Assembly (NCBI RefSeq): GCF_004343305.1
Contig: NZ_SMAF01000001.1
Span: 62,001 to 126,000 of the forward strand
Source: Pseudofulvimonas gallinarii
GTDB lineage: Bacteria; Pseudomonadota; Gammaproteobacteria; Xanthomonadales; UBA2363
Direction: 5' to 3'
Length of the DNA: 64,000 nt
Numbering within the stretch: position 1 is the stretch's first letter; each line of letters opens with the position of its first letter. The position numbers were made by a program, and so were the translations under genes. The notes beneath the pieces were generated by a model, which worked only from the letters and a program-made list of their open reading frames with translations, did no database searches and was not told the DNA's origin. Shown piece after piece: positions 53,957 through 62,339 of this stretch.

Positions 53957-54837
53957 GCCGTCTCTCCTGCCCGCACGGTGGTAATGAAAATGTCTTCCAG
54001 GCTCATCGGGTGCACGGTGCGCACGTCCAGGCCCTGCCCTTTCAGGCGTCCGGCCAGGTCGTCACTGAAATCCCGGATCTTGAGTTCGAGTACAGAGCCA
54101 CTGCGGCGCAGCGCGGCAATCTGCGGCCAATGCGCGAGGTCCGGTGTCCAGTCGCCCTGGCAGACCATGCGCCGCCAGCGATCGATGAACGACTCCTTGT
54201 CGCAGGACGCCAGCATGCGACCTTCGTGCAGGAAGGTAATGGTATCGGCGAGCTGCTCGATGTCATGGGTGTTGTGCGAGGAAAACACGACGCTGCGATC
54301 CCCGTCGCGCAGAACGTCGGAAAGGGCCTCGAGAACTTCCACCCGCGCCACCGGATCGAGGCCGGTCGTCGGCTCGTCCAGCAGCAACAGGCGCGGGCGT
54401 CGCGCGAGGTTGAGCAACAACAGCGCCTTCACGCGCTGGCCGTGCGAAAAGCCGTCGAGCAGCTGCTCCGCGCGCAGCGCGAAGCGCTTCAGCAGGATGC
54501 CGGCATAGCTTTCGTCCCAGTCCGGATACGCCCTGGCAATCAGGTCCATGTGCCAGCGCAAGCTGCGCTTGCGGTACAGGCGCATGTCCTCCGAGGCGAA
54601 GCCGAGCTGTCGCTTTGCGGCCACCTGCTCGCGCGGAAGCGAATGGCCGAGCACTTCGACCGTGCCGCTGTCCGGTGAGCTGATGCCGGCGAGAATGCGC
54701 AGCAGCGTGGTTTTGCCGGCGCCGTTGACGCCGACCAGACCCATGATCTCGCCTTCGGCAAGTGCCAGATCGATGTCGTGCAACTCGAAATGCGGATAGC
54801 GCTTGCCGAGACCGGAAACGGAAAATGCGGCAGTCAT
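53953..54837 (-). CDS. ABC transporter ATP-binding protein (YtrB/CcmA class)
   Basis: 294 residues. Walker A GVNGAGKTT is at 36-44, Walker B LLLLDEPTTGLDP at about 149-161, and the switch His in SSHNTHD. The signature reads FSHGQRVK instead of LSGGQ, a variant common in the YtrB subgroup. A C-terminal extension (after 215) is specific to this subgroup. Both ends overlap neighbouring genes by four bases, linking regulator, ATPase and permease. Confidence 0.93.
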   Translation of the reverse strand: MTAAFSVSGLGKRYPHFELHDIDLALAEGEIMGLVGVNGAGKTTLLRILAGISSPDSGTVEVLGHSLPREQVAAKRQLGFASEDMRLYRKRSLRWHMDLIARAYPDWDESYAGILLKRFALRAEQLLDGFSHGQRVKALLLLNLARRPRLLLLDEPTTGLDPVARVEVLEALSDVLRDGDRSVVFSSHNTHDIEQLADTITFLHEGRMLASCDKESFIDRWRRMVCQGDWTPDLAHWPQIAALRRSGSVLELKIRDFSDDLAGRLKGQGLDVRTVHPMSLEDIFITTVRAGETA

Positions 54838-55238
54838 GTAGCGGATCCTTCAAGGGGGTTGTCGGGCGACGCGGCAGCGGCGTCGAGAAGTTCGTGCAAG
54901 GCCTTGCGCGTCAGGCCCAGGCGGCCGGCGCAGCGCATGGCGTCAGACAGGTGCGACTCCAGTTCCGCCAGCAACAGCGCCCGCGGCGCCTCGATGGATT
55001 CCGAGACAAACGAGCCCTTGCCCTGCCGGGTGACGATGACGCCGTCACGCTCCAGTTCCTGGTAGGCGCGCTTGACGGTGATCACGCTGATGCTGCTTTC
55101 GCTGGCCAGCTCGCGGATGGACGGCAGGGCCGTTCCGGGCGGCCAATCGCCGGCCAGGACCTTTGCCACGATCTGATCGATGACCTGCTGGTACATCGGT
55201 GTCGGATCGCTGGCGGAGAGAAAGAGTGTGGGTGGCAT
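54834..55238 (-). CDS. GntR-family regulator, YtrA subfamily
   Basis: 134 residues. The winged helix covers 12-80 with PMYQQVIDQIVAKVLAG, LPSIRELASESSISVITVKRAYQELERDGVIVTRQGKGSFV. The C-terminal part is only about 50 residues with two helices, which is typical of YtrA and too short for a ligand-binding FCD or UTRA domain. It probably represses its own operon through the CTGTG/CACAG sites directly upstream. Its stop overlaps the ATPase start (ATGA). Confidence 0.94.
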   Translation of the reverse strand: MPPTLFLSASDPTPMYQQVIDQIVAKVLAGDWPPGTALPSIRELASESSISVITVKRAYQELERDGVIVTRQGKGSFVSESIEAPRALLLAELESHLSDAMRCAGRLGLTRKALHELLDAAAASPDNPLEGSAT

Positions 55239-55240
55239 TC

Positions 55241-55292
55241 CTGTGAACCTACTGTGTCTTCACAGTATGCACAGTAGTCACGGTGAACGCAA
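55241..55292 (-). promoter_or_regulatory. promoter and four-half-site operator of the GntR/ABC operon
   Basis: On the plus strand, CTGTG occurs at 55241 and 55252 and CACAG at 55261 and 55270, giving two nested inverted repeats with a common centre; the inner one is ACTGTG-TCTT-CACAGT. A minus-strand promoter fits: TTGCGT (55292-55287), 17 bp, CATACT (55269-55264), start near 55257, about 20 bases before the ATG. The half-sites cover the -10 and start point, as expected for repression. Confidence 0.65.
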
Positions 55293-55522
55293 GTCACCCT
55301 GCCTACCCGCACAAGATGATTGAGGTCAGGTACTTGCCTTGCGCGTGCGATGTTCGCATCACCTTCGGCGAGCGCCGAACGAAAAATCAAATCCTGCGCC
55401 GCCACAGGCGCTAAGATGCCGGGACCACGCAGTTTCGTGAGGCGTCTGGCCGGACCCCCGCCGCCGTTTCGTCCACGCGCGTCGCGCCTTCGACGGCCGA
55501 CCCGTCATCCCGGCAGCCGACA

Positions 55523-56032
55523 GTGTCGGCCGGCTGCACGGCAACAGCGGACCCGGTGTCCGCACGGAGATCATCCATCAACACGCTCGATGCCGGTGAC
55601 GCGCCGGTCACCAGCCGCCCTGCCCGCCCTGCCGGAAAGGCCGATTGTGCGCGCTGCGATGCGGTGTGCTGTCGCCTGACCGTTGTCCTGCAACGCGAGG
55701 ACCGCATTCCTGCGCATCTGACCACGTTCGATGAGCACGGTGTCGAGCAGATGGCCCGTGGCGAAGACGGCTGGTGCGTGGCCCTCGACGCGGCACGCAT
55801 GTGCTGCTCGATCTACAACGAACGGCCATCGGTCTGCCGACGCTTCGTCATGAATGGCCCCTACTGCCGCGAAACCCGCCGCATGTACTACGCCCCTGAC
55901 GACCGCGCAACATTCCCTTGCGCGTGGAATAAGCAGCCGCCGATGGTGGCTCTGGATGTCCACGGCCAGGCGACGCACAACGCCTGGCTGTCCCCCCTGC
56001 ACGCACTTCCACCGACCACAAGGATCGACTGA
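55523..56032 (+). CDS. YkgJ-family cysteine-cluster protein
   Basis: Up to 169 residues. The conserved part is DCARCDAVCCRLTVVLQRED, GWCVALDAARMCCSIYNERPSVCRRF and NGPYCRETRRM, with CxxCxxxCC and later Cys residues that bind zinc or an Fe-S cluster. The start is uncertain: GTG at 55523 sits in the centre of the palindrome GCCGACA-G-TGTCGGC, and GTG at 55556 is the only other early choice; neither has a ribosome binding site. The stop shares a base with the next start (TGATG). Confidence 0.82.
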   Translation: MSAGCTATADPVSARRSSINTLDAGDAPVTSRPARPAGKADCARCDAVCCRLTVVLQREDRIPAHLTTFDEHGVEQMARGEDGWCVALDAARMCCSIYNERPSVCRRFVMNGPYCRETRRMYYAPDDRATFPCAWNKQPPMVALDVHGQATHNAWLSPLHALPPTTRID

Positions 56033-56427
56033 TGTCACGTGTCAATGAACCTGGGCTGGTGCTCCACCTGTACCCGGCCGAACTGTTGCGTTTTGGCGCC
56101 AGCCATACTTCCGTTGCCGATGATGCGGTCACCGCCGAGCACTTTTTCCTGTGCCTGTTCACCGACGCGCGCGAAGGCCTGTGGACGCCGATGCATGTCA
56201 CTCGCGGGCTGGACCGCCTGCCCATTCCCGAGAAGGCCAAGAGCGGCCATGCGCGCTGGACACGCGGGCCGTCCTACTATTCGCCTGCCGATCTGTGGCG
56301 GATTCCGCACAAGGCGATCCAGCGCACGCAGCCGCCGGCCGGCAACCGGTCCGGCACCCATGCCCCCAATCGTGTGGCTGCGCAGTGGCTGCCCGCCCGA
56401 TCGGACTTTCCGCCCACGCCTGCGTGA
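56032..56427 (+). CDS. conserved-looking protein of unknown function, coupled to YkgJ-like gene
   Basis: 131 residues; I do not recognise the family. The sequence (LVLHLYPAELLRFGASHTSVADDAVTAEHFFLCLF, then GPSYYSPADLWRIPHKAIQRTQP) is balanced in composition and free of signal peptide or membrane segments, so it looks like a real soluble protein. The C-terminal third is rich in Pro, Arg and Asn and probably disordered. Its start overlaps the stop of the cysteine-cluster gene, which supports expression and suggests a joint role. Confidence 0.65.
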   Translation: MSRVNEPGLVLHLYPAELLRFGASHTSVADDAVTAEHFFLCLFTDAREGLWTPMHVTRGLDRLPIPEKAKSGHARWTRGPSYYSPADLWRIPHKAIQRTQPPAGNRSGTHAPNRVAAQWLPARSDFPPTPA

Positions 56428-56511
56428 CGAAAGCCGACCGGTTTCTGCTGGAATGCAACGACGTTATCCTGCGCTTGCCGGTTCTGCCCGGTGCCCTGCC
56501 GGAGATGACGC

Positions 56512-57111
56512 ATGAGCAGCCACGAGCCACGCATCGATGCCTACATCGAACGCCAGGCGGCATTCGCCCGGCCCATCCTGGAAGAACTGCGACGGCGCGT
56601 TCACAGCGCCTGTCCGCAGGTCGATGAGACGATCAAGTGGGGCGCCCCGGCCTTCACCTACCAGGGCAAGCTGCTGGGCGTGATGGCCGGGTTCAAGCAG
56701 CACGCCGCGTTCAATCTCTGGCATGGCAAGCAGGTGGTGGATGCCGATGCGGCCGCGCAGGAAGGCATGGGCCAGTACGGACGACTAGAAACGCTGAAGG
56801 ACCTGCCCGGCAAGCGCGAGACCACGCAACATGTGCGCGCCGACATGGCGCTGATCGAAGGTGGCGCCACCGCGGCCAGCGGACGCACGCCGAAACCGCC
56901 GCCGGAACTGCCCGCTGATCTGGGCAAGGCGATGCGTGGCAACAAGCCTGCCCTCGTCGCCTGGAAGGCATTCACGCCAGGCAAGCAGCGCGAATACAGT
57001 GACTGGATCACCAGCGCCAGGACCGAAGACACCCGTGCCCGGCGCGTCGCGCAGGCGGTGGAATGGATCCAGGAAGGCAAGTCGCGGCACTGGAAGTACC
57101 AGAACTGCTGA
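56512..57111 (+). CDS. YdeI/DUF1801-family protein
   Basis: 199 residues. The DUF1801 domain spans about 10-115 (ILEELRRRVHSACPQVDETIKWGAPAFTYQGKLLGVMAGFKQHAAFNLWHG), and a C-terminal YdeI-type module includes LGKAMRGNKPALVAWKAFTPGKQREYSDWITSARTEDTRARRVAQAVEWI. The latter block resembles the helix found in bacteriocin-protection YdeI/OmpD-associated proteins. The biochemical role is unknown. GGAGATGACGC precedes the ATG. Confidence 0.9.
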   Translation: MSSHEPRIDAYIERQAAFARPILEELRRRVHSACPQVDETIKWGAPAFTYQGKLLGVMAGFKQHAAFNLWHGKQVVDADAAAQEGMGQYGRLETLKDLPGKRETTQHVRADMALIEGGATAASGRTPKPPPELPADLGKAMRGNKPALVAWKAFTPGKQREYSDWITSARTEDTRARRVAQAVEWIQEGKSRHWKYQNC

Positions 57112-57532
57112 ACGCCGCCGCGAGCGCTGTCGCCACCGCACCATCCCCATCCCCGCGGTCTTGTAGGCGGGTAGCTTGCTGCCCCCTGCGGCCGCCAGGC
57201 CGCTTGTCGGCATCGCCGCACAACCCCAACCCCTCATGCCCGCGAAGGCGGGCATCCAGAAATCCGGATACCTCGTGGCACGATCACGGGATACCCGCCT
57301 TCGCGGGTGTGACGGTGATTGGTTGGCCGCCGGCAACAGCCCCGCATCGGCAAAGTGCGCGCGCAGCAATCTACGCAGCTGCCAAAGCGAAAAGCGCCAC
57401 CGCCACAGTCTGTCCCGGGTTCGCTGCGCCCATCCGCGCGAATCGTCCCAATGATGCGGCAGCGGTGCAGTCTTTCGCGGTGCAGGCGTTATGCTCCCGA
57501 TCCGGCGGAATCATCCGCGAGCCGGAACGACC
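57112..57532. other. 421-bp gap with a REP-like doublet
   Basis: Apart from the inverted repeat doublet at 57234-57313, no gene or promoter is convincing. Frames that read through the repeat give the proline/arginine-rich translation typical of such elements and are not genes. Confidence 0.65.
57234..57313. repeat. REP-like inverted doublet
   Basis: The left unit ATGCCCGC-GAAG-GCGGGCAT (57236-57255) and the right unit ACCCGC-CTTC-GCGGGT (57293-57308) are hairpins in opposite orientation, about 40 bp apart. Sequences with CCCGCGAAGGCGGG cores followed by CATCCAG are abundant intergenic repeats in xanthomonad genomes, mobilised in some species by RAYT-type transposases. No such transposase is in the window, and I find one copy only. 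Confidence 0.75.
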
Positions 57533-58957
57533 ATGAGCCCAGACAGCGCCACCGACGATCTCTCCATCCTGCGCAACCGCACCTTCGACGAACTGGCGAT
57601 CGGCGAATGCGCCAGCATGGAGCGCACGCTGACGGCGCAGGACATCCAGTTGTTCGCGGTGATGTCCGGCGACCTCAATCCGCAGCACCTGGACCCGGAA
57701 TTCGCCGCCTCGACACGCTTCCACGGCGTGATCGCGCACGGCATGTGGGGCGGCGCGTTGATCTCGGCATTGCTGGGAACCCGCCTGCCCGGCCCGGGAA
57801 CGGTCTACCAGGGCCAGACACTGCGATTTCTTGCCCCGGTGCGGCTGGGTGACCGGTTGAGCATCCGCGTCCAGGTGCGCAGCAAGAATGCCGACACGCA
57901 GGCGGTGGTGCTGGCCTGCACCGGCATCAACCAGAACGGCGAGACGGTGATCGAAGGCGAAGCAGATGTCATCGCGCCCAGCGAACGCATCGAGCGGCCG
58001 CGCAGCGCCCTGCCCGACATCAGTGTCGACAACGGCGGCGACAATGGCCTGGAGCGCCTGCTGGCACATGTGCGGCCGCTGGAGGCGGTGCGCGTGGCGG
58101 TGGTGCATTCCTGCGATGTCGCCAGCCTGTCGGCAGCGATCGACGCCCGCGATGCCGGCCTGATCATCCCGGTACTGGTGGCACCGCTGGCCAGGCTGCG
58201 CGCTGCCGCCGACGAGGCTGGCGTGTCGCTGGACGGCATCGAGATCATCGATGCGCCGCACAGCCATGCCGCCGCCGCACACGCCGCCGGACTGGCCCGC
58301 GACGGCCATGTCGAGGCGTTGATGAAGGGCAGCCTGCACACCGACGAACTGGTGTCGGCGGTGATCGCCGCGTCCGCCGGCCTGCGCACCAAACGCCGCG
58401 TCAGCCATTGCTTCGTGCTGCAGACACCGCACTACCCGCGTCCGTTCATCGTCACCGACGCCGCGATCAACCTGGCGCCGGATCTGCAGCAGAAGGCCGA
58501 CATCATCCGCAACGCCATCGATCTGGCACACGTGATCGGTGTCGCCGAACCGAAGGTGGCCATCCTTGCCGCAGTCGAAACCATCAGCCCGGCGATGCCG
58601 GCGACGCTGGATGCCGCCGCGCTGTGCAAGATGGCCGACCGCGGCCAGATCACCGGCGGCGTGCTCGATGGCCCGCTGGCCTTCGACAACGCGGTATCGA
58701 TGGCCGCGGCACGCACCAAGGGCATCGACTCGCCCGTGGCGGGCCAGGCCGACATTCTTGTCGTGCCCGACCTGGAAAGCGGCAACATGCTGGCCAAACA
58801 GCTGATCTACATGGGCGAAGCGGCCAGTGCCGGCATCGTGCTGGGCGCCAGGGTGCCGGTGATCCTCACCAGCCGCGCCGATTCGCGGCAATCGCGCATC
58901 GCCTCCTGCGCCATCGCGCTGATGCTGGCGCACCACTATCGACAGTCGCCGCCATGA
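57533..58957 (+). CDS. bifunctional MaoC-like enoyl-CoA hydratase / phosphate acetyl(butyryl)transferase
   Basis: 474 residues. The N-terminal hot-dog domain (about 18-150) has the MaoC motif LFAVMSGDLNPQHLDPEFA and FHGVIAHGMWGGALISALLGTRLPGPG. The C-terminal PTA/PTB domain (about 175-470) has MKGSLHTDELVSAV, ITGGVLDGPLAFDNAVS and LVVPDLESGNMLAKQL. It would convert acyl-CoA plus phosphate to acyl-phosphate, and the kinase encoded next (ATGA overlap) makes ATP from it. The substrate chain length is open. The ATG at 57533 was chosen over the earlier in-frame ATG at 57491 because the MaoC homology starts there. Confidence 0.93.
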   Translation: MSPDSATDDLSILRNRTFDELAIGECASMERTLTAQDIQLFAVMSGDLNPQHLDPEFAASTRFHGVIAHGMWGGALISALLGTRLPGPGTVYQGQTLRFLAPVRLGDRLSIRVQVRSKNADTQAVVLACTGINQNGETVIEGEADVIAPSERIERPRSALPDISVDNGGDNGLERLLAHVRPLEAVRVAVVHSCDVASLSAAIDARDAGLIIPVLVAPLARLRAAADEAGVSLDGIEIIDAPHSHAAAAHAAGLARDGHVEALMKGSLHTDELVSAVIAASAGLRTKRRVSHCFVLQTPHYPRPFIVTDAAINLAPDLQQKADIIRNAIDLAHVIGVAEPKVAILAAVETISPAMPATLDAAALCKMADRGQITGGVLDGPLAFDNAVSMAAARTKGIDSPVAGQADILVVPDLESGNMLAKQLIYMGEAASAGIVLGARVPVILTSRADSRQSRIASCAIALMLAHHYRQSPP

Positions 58958-60201
58958 GCTTGGTGGCCACAGACCGTTACCACACCCGCGGCGATCTGGT
59001 CCTCGTGCTGAACTGCGGTTCGTCGAGCATCAAGTTCGCCCTGTTCGATGCCGGCCAGGTGCCGCTGCCGAAGGCGCCGGTGTGGAACGGCAAGGTGCAG
59101 GGTATCGGCGGGCCGGAGCCGACTTATGGCGAAACGGGCATGACGCCGGAGCGCGTGGAACTGGATGCCGGACACCCCTACCGCGCCGCGCTGGCGCGCA
59201 TCCGCCTGGGCGTGGTCGCGCGACTGGGCGGACGCCGACTGGCGGCGGTGGCGCACCGCGTCGTCCATGGCGGCAACCGCTATTTCGAACCGGTGCGCAT
59301 CGACGCCGGGATCCTGGCCGACCTCAAGGGCTACATTCCGCTGGCCCCGTTGCACCAGCCGTTCGCGCTGGAAGCCATCGACATCCTGCTGCGCGACCGC
59401 CCTGACCTGCCGCAGATCGCCTGTTTCGACACCGGCTTCCACCACACGATTCCCGATGTCGAGCAGATCCTGCCGCTGCCCTGGGATGCCTGGCAGCGCG
59501 GACTGCGCCGCTACGGGTTCCATGGCCTGTCCTACGACTACATGTCGGTCGCCCTCCAGGAACGATACGGCGATCTCGCGCGCGGGCGGACCATCGTCGC
59601 GCACCTGGGCAGCGGCGCCAGCCTCTGCGCCATGCAGGATCTGCGCAGCGTGGCGACGACGATGGGATTCTCCGCATTGGACGGCCTGATGATGGGTACG
59701 CGCACCGGTGCGCTCGACCCGGGCGCGGTGTTGTACCTGATGGAGATCGAGAAGCTGTCCCTGCAGGAGGTCGGGCAGCTCCTTTACCATCGCTCCGGCC
59801 TGCTGGGCGTGTCCGGGATTTCGTCGGAACCGCGGGTGATCGTGCGTCATGAGAACGACCAGGGTGAGTCGGGCGATCGCGCGCGGATGGCACTGGCGCT
59901 GTTCGTGCGCCGCGTCGTGCGCGAAATCGGTGCACTGGCGGCCGTGCTCGGCGGGCTGGACCTGTTGGTGTTCACCGCCGGCGTCGGCGAACACAACGCC
60001 TTCGTGCGCGAAAGGGTTTGCAACCACCTGGCATGGCTGGGCATCGATCTGGATGTTGCGGCGAACGACGCCAATGCGGCCGTGATTTCGGTCCCGGGCA
60101 GTCGCGTCCGCGTTGGTGTCGAACCGACCAACGAGGAATGGATCGCCGCCCGCCATGCTCTCGCCGTGCTCGAAACGGCGGCTGGAGCGGCAGCATGCTG
60201 A
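58954..60201 (+). CDS. ackA: acetate/propionate/butyrate-family kinase
   Basis: 415 residues. LVLVLNCGSSSIKFALFD (about 15-32) is the phosphate-binding start of the acetate kinase family. HRVVHGGNRYFEPVRI, FDTGFHHTIPD, YGFHGLSYDYM, VAHLGSGASLCAM and FTAGVGEHNAFVRERV complete the ASKHA fold signatures. It interconverts acyl-phosphate and ADP with carboxylate and ATP. It is translationally coupled to the MaoC-Pta gene, so both act in one acyl-CoA to carboxylate route that yields ATP. Confidence 0.95.
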   Translation: MSLVATDRYHTRGDLVLVLNCGSSSIKFALFDAGQVPLPKAPVWNGKVQGIGGPEPTYGETGMTPERVELDAGHPYRAALARIRLGVVARLGGRRLAAVAHRVVHGGNRYFEPVRIDAGILADLKGYIPLAPLHQPFALEAIDILLRDRPDLPQIACFDTGFHHTIPDVEQILPLPWDAWQRGLRRYGFHGLSYDYMSVALQERYGDLARGRTIVAHLGSGASLCAMQDLRSVATTMGFSALDGLMMGTRTGALDPGAVLYLMEIEKLSLQEVGQLLYHRSGLLGVSGISSEPRVIVRHENDQGESGDRARMALALFVRRVVREIGALAAVLGGLDLLVFTAGVGEHNAFVRERVCNHLAWLGIDLDVAANDANAAVISVPGSRVRVGVEPTNEEWIAARHALAVLETAAGAAAC

Positions 60202-60246
60202 GCCTTCATCTGTGACCCGGCATGGAAGGCGGAAACTTCCGGGCTT

Positions 60247-61473
60247 TCAGCCTGCGAGCAGCCCGATCACCAGCGCATTGACCAGGTCGATGAAGAAACC
60301 GCAGACCAGGGGCACGATGATGAATGCCCTGGGGGCATTGCCCCAGGCGCGACTGACGGCCGTCATGTTGGCCACGGCCGTCGCCGTCGAACCCAGCGTG
60401 ATGCCGCCGAATCCAGCACACACCACCACCGCCTCGTAGTCGCGTCCCATCGCCGGGAACACGATGTAAACGGTGTAGAGGACGACCATCAGCACCTGCA
60501 GGCCGATCACCGTCAGCAGGAAGAGCAGGTGTCCGTCCAGCATCCACAACTGCAGGCCCATCAGCGCCATCACGAGGAACAGTCCAAGTGCAATGTCGGA
60601 CAGCAGCGCGATGCCCGGCTGCATGCTCGCCCAGTGCCAGACATGACCGGCCGGCGTATCGAAGACATCGGCGAGGCCCCGGATGATGATGCCGGCCATC
60701 AACACGCCGACGAACTGCGGCAGGTTGAGGCCGCCCAGCGAGATCAGCCACGACACTCCCTCGCCCAGCATCAGCGCCAGGTTGAGCCAGAACAAGGCAA
60801 GCAGTACGCCCCAGTAATCCAGCTGCAATCGCAGCTCCTGCCGGTGCGTCGCGCCGATTTCCAGTTCGCGGTCACGCGATGGCGGCACCCGACGCTGGAC
60901 GATCAGCCAGCGGGCGATGGGGCCGCCGATACTGCAGGCGGCGAGCAGGCCCAGCATGTTCGCGGCCAGCCCCAGTTCCGCCGCCTGGGTGATGCCGAGC
61001 GTATCGACGAAATGCGGTGTCCAGGCCAGTGTCGTACCGACACCGCCGGTCAGCGCGATCGAGCCTGTCATCAGTCCGGCGCGCGCGTCCATGCCCCAGA
61101 GTCCGGCGACGCCCATTCCCAGCCCGTTCTGCAGCAGCATGAATACCGTGGCCAGCACCAGCAGCACGAGCATGGGTCGGCCGCCGTTGGCGAGCGTGCG
61201 CACGCGCGTGTTCAGTCCAATGGCCGCGAAGAAGTACAACAGCAGGATGTCGCGCGCCTGCAGGCTCAGGCTGACCTGGATGTCCGTGACCAGGTGAAGC
61301 AGGGCCACGAACATGGCGCAGAGCGCGCCGCCGGTCAGGGCGTCGGGAATGCTGTTCCGCTGCAGCCAGCGACTGCGGCGCGTCAGCGCCTTGCCAAGGA
61401 ACAGCAGCAGAATGGCCAGCGTCAGGCTGGGCAGCACCGGTAGCTGCCAGACCGTGATCAGATCATCGCCCAT
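60247..61473 (-). CDS. gltS: sodium/glutamate symporter
   Basis: 408 residues with about 10-12 membrane helices. It has the two pseudo-symmetric GltS segments, GSIALTGGVGTTLAWTPHF (about 137-155) and FGGITLGSTATAVANMTAVS (about 353-372), which form the substrate and sodium site. The protein imports glutamate with Na+. It converges with ackA, 45 bp apart. The start MGDDLITVWQLPVLPSLTLAILLLFLG is typical. Confidence 0.93.
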   Translation of the reverse strand: MGDDLITVWQLPVLPSLTLAILLLFLGKALTRRSRWLQRNSIPDALTGGALCAMFVALLHLVTDIQVSLSLQARDILLLYFFAAIGLNTRVRTLANGGRPMLVLLVLATVFMLLQNGLGMGVAGLWGMDARAGLMTGSIALTGGVGTTLAWTPHFVDTLGITQAAELGLAANMLGLLAACSIGGPIARWLIVQRRVPPSRDRELEIGATHRQELRLQLDYWGVLLALFWLNLALMLGEGVSWLISLGGLNLPQFVGVLMAGIIIRGLADVFDTPAGHVWHWASMQPGIALLSDIALGLFLVMALMGLQLWMLDGHLLFLLTVIGLQVLMVVLYTVYIVFPAMGRDYEAVVVCAGFGGITLGSTATAVANMTAVSRAWGNAPRAFIIVPLVCGFFIDLVNALVIGLLAG

Positions 61474-61593
61474 CGGCGCAGTGAATGTCCGTCGTCATTG
61501 CGCCCGCCCGGGCGAGCACGGAGAACGGACCAGATGGCCTGCACCGGGGGACGGCAGGCGCTCTCCGACGGGCACCGCATCGGGTCGCCGCCA

Positions 61594-62076
61594 TTACGAG
61601 GACGAAGCGTCGCCCATTCGGCTCTGCTGGTAGCGTTCGATCCCGATCATCCGGATCAGCTTGAACTGCTGCTCCAGCCAGTGCGTATGGTCTTCCTCGG
61701 TGTCCTTCAGCTGCGCGACGAGGATGTCGCGCGTGACATAGTCGCCGTGCTGTTCGCACAGGGCGATGCCTTTGGCGAGATGGCCCCGCACCGCGCATTC
61801 CAGGTCCAGGTCGCGTCGCAGCATCTCCTCGACCGTCCGGCCGGCCTCGAAGACGTTGGGGCGCATGTCGGGGACCCCTTCGAGGACAAGGATGCGGCGC
61901 ACCAACGCGTCGGCGTGCTGGGTTTCCTCTTCCATCTCGTGGTTGATCCGCTGGTAAAGCGCGTCCAGACCGAGGTCTTCGTAGCGGCGCGAATGGATGA
62001 AGTACTGGTCGCGCGCCGCCAGCTCACCGCGAAGCAGGAAATTCAGGTAGTCGACGACTTCAGGGTGACCTTTCAC
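61594..62076 (-). CDS. bfr: bacterioferritin, ferroxidase type without heme Met
   Basis: 160 residues with a GTG start at 62076 (AAGG just upstream). The ferroxidase ligands are all present: Glu18, Glu51, His54, Glu93, Glu127 and His130. The heme-coordinating Met52 of E. coli Bfr is replaced by Thr52 ([11 protein letters not shown], 46-56; a Met stands at 48 instead). It should oxidise and store iron; heme binding is doubtful. No bfd gene is adjacent. It lies next to the ferric iron ABC transporter genes. Confidence 0.95.
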   Translation of the reverse strand: MKGHPEVVDYLNFLLRGELAARDQYFIHSRRYEDLGLDALYQRINHEMEEETQHADALVRRILVLEGVPDMRPNVFEAGRTVEEMLRRDLDLECAVRGHLAKGIALCEQHGDYVTRDILVAQLKDTEEDHTHWLEQQFKLIRMIGIERYQQSRMGDASSS

Positions 62077-62250
62077 TTGCCTTGGCTCCGGACCATGTCT
62101 GCGCTGGAGTTTGCCTGATTGGACGCCGGCGTGGCGTGATGCGAACGCTTCCGTTTCCGCTTCTCAGATCGCGCCGCCGGATGAACAGCCGGCCAACCAG
62201 CATCAAGGTTAGGGTGCCGCAGGCTACCGCGAATGCGTGTGATTCCCGGT

Positions 62251-62256
62251 TACAAT
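62251..62256 (+). promoter_or_regulatory. possible -10 of the iron transporter operon
   Basis: TACAAT stands 84 bp before the start of the iron-binding protein gene; no matching -35 is visible, so this is weak. I find no clear Fur box in the 263-bp gap shared with bfr. Confidence 0.3.
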
Positions 62257-62339
62257 ATGCCGCCCTGCTCCCGTCTTGATCCAGCCGTCGCCCGAACAGG
62301 CACGAGTGGGACTTCCCAGCCTTCCACGAGGAGATCCCG

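Noticed and set aside
57266-57369. A coding frame through the repeat reading PRRRVSRD and FWMPAFAGM
   Set aside because: These are the well-known spurious translations of the CCCGCGAAGGCGGG repeat.
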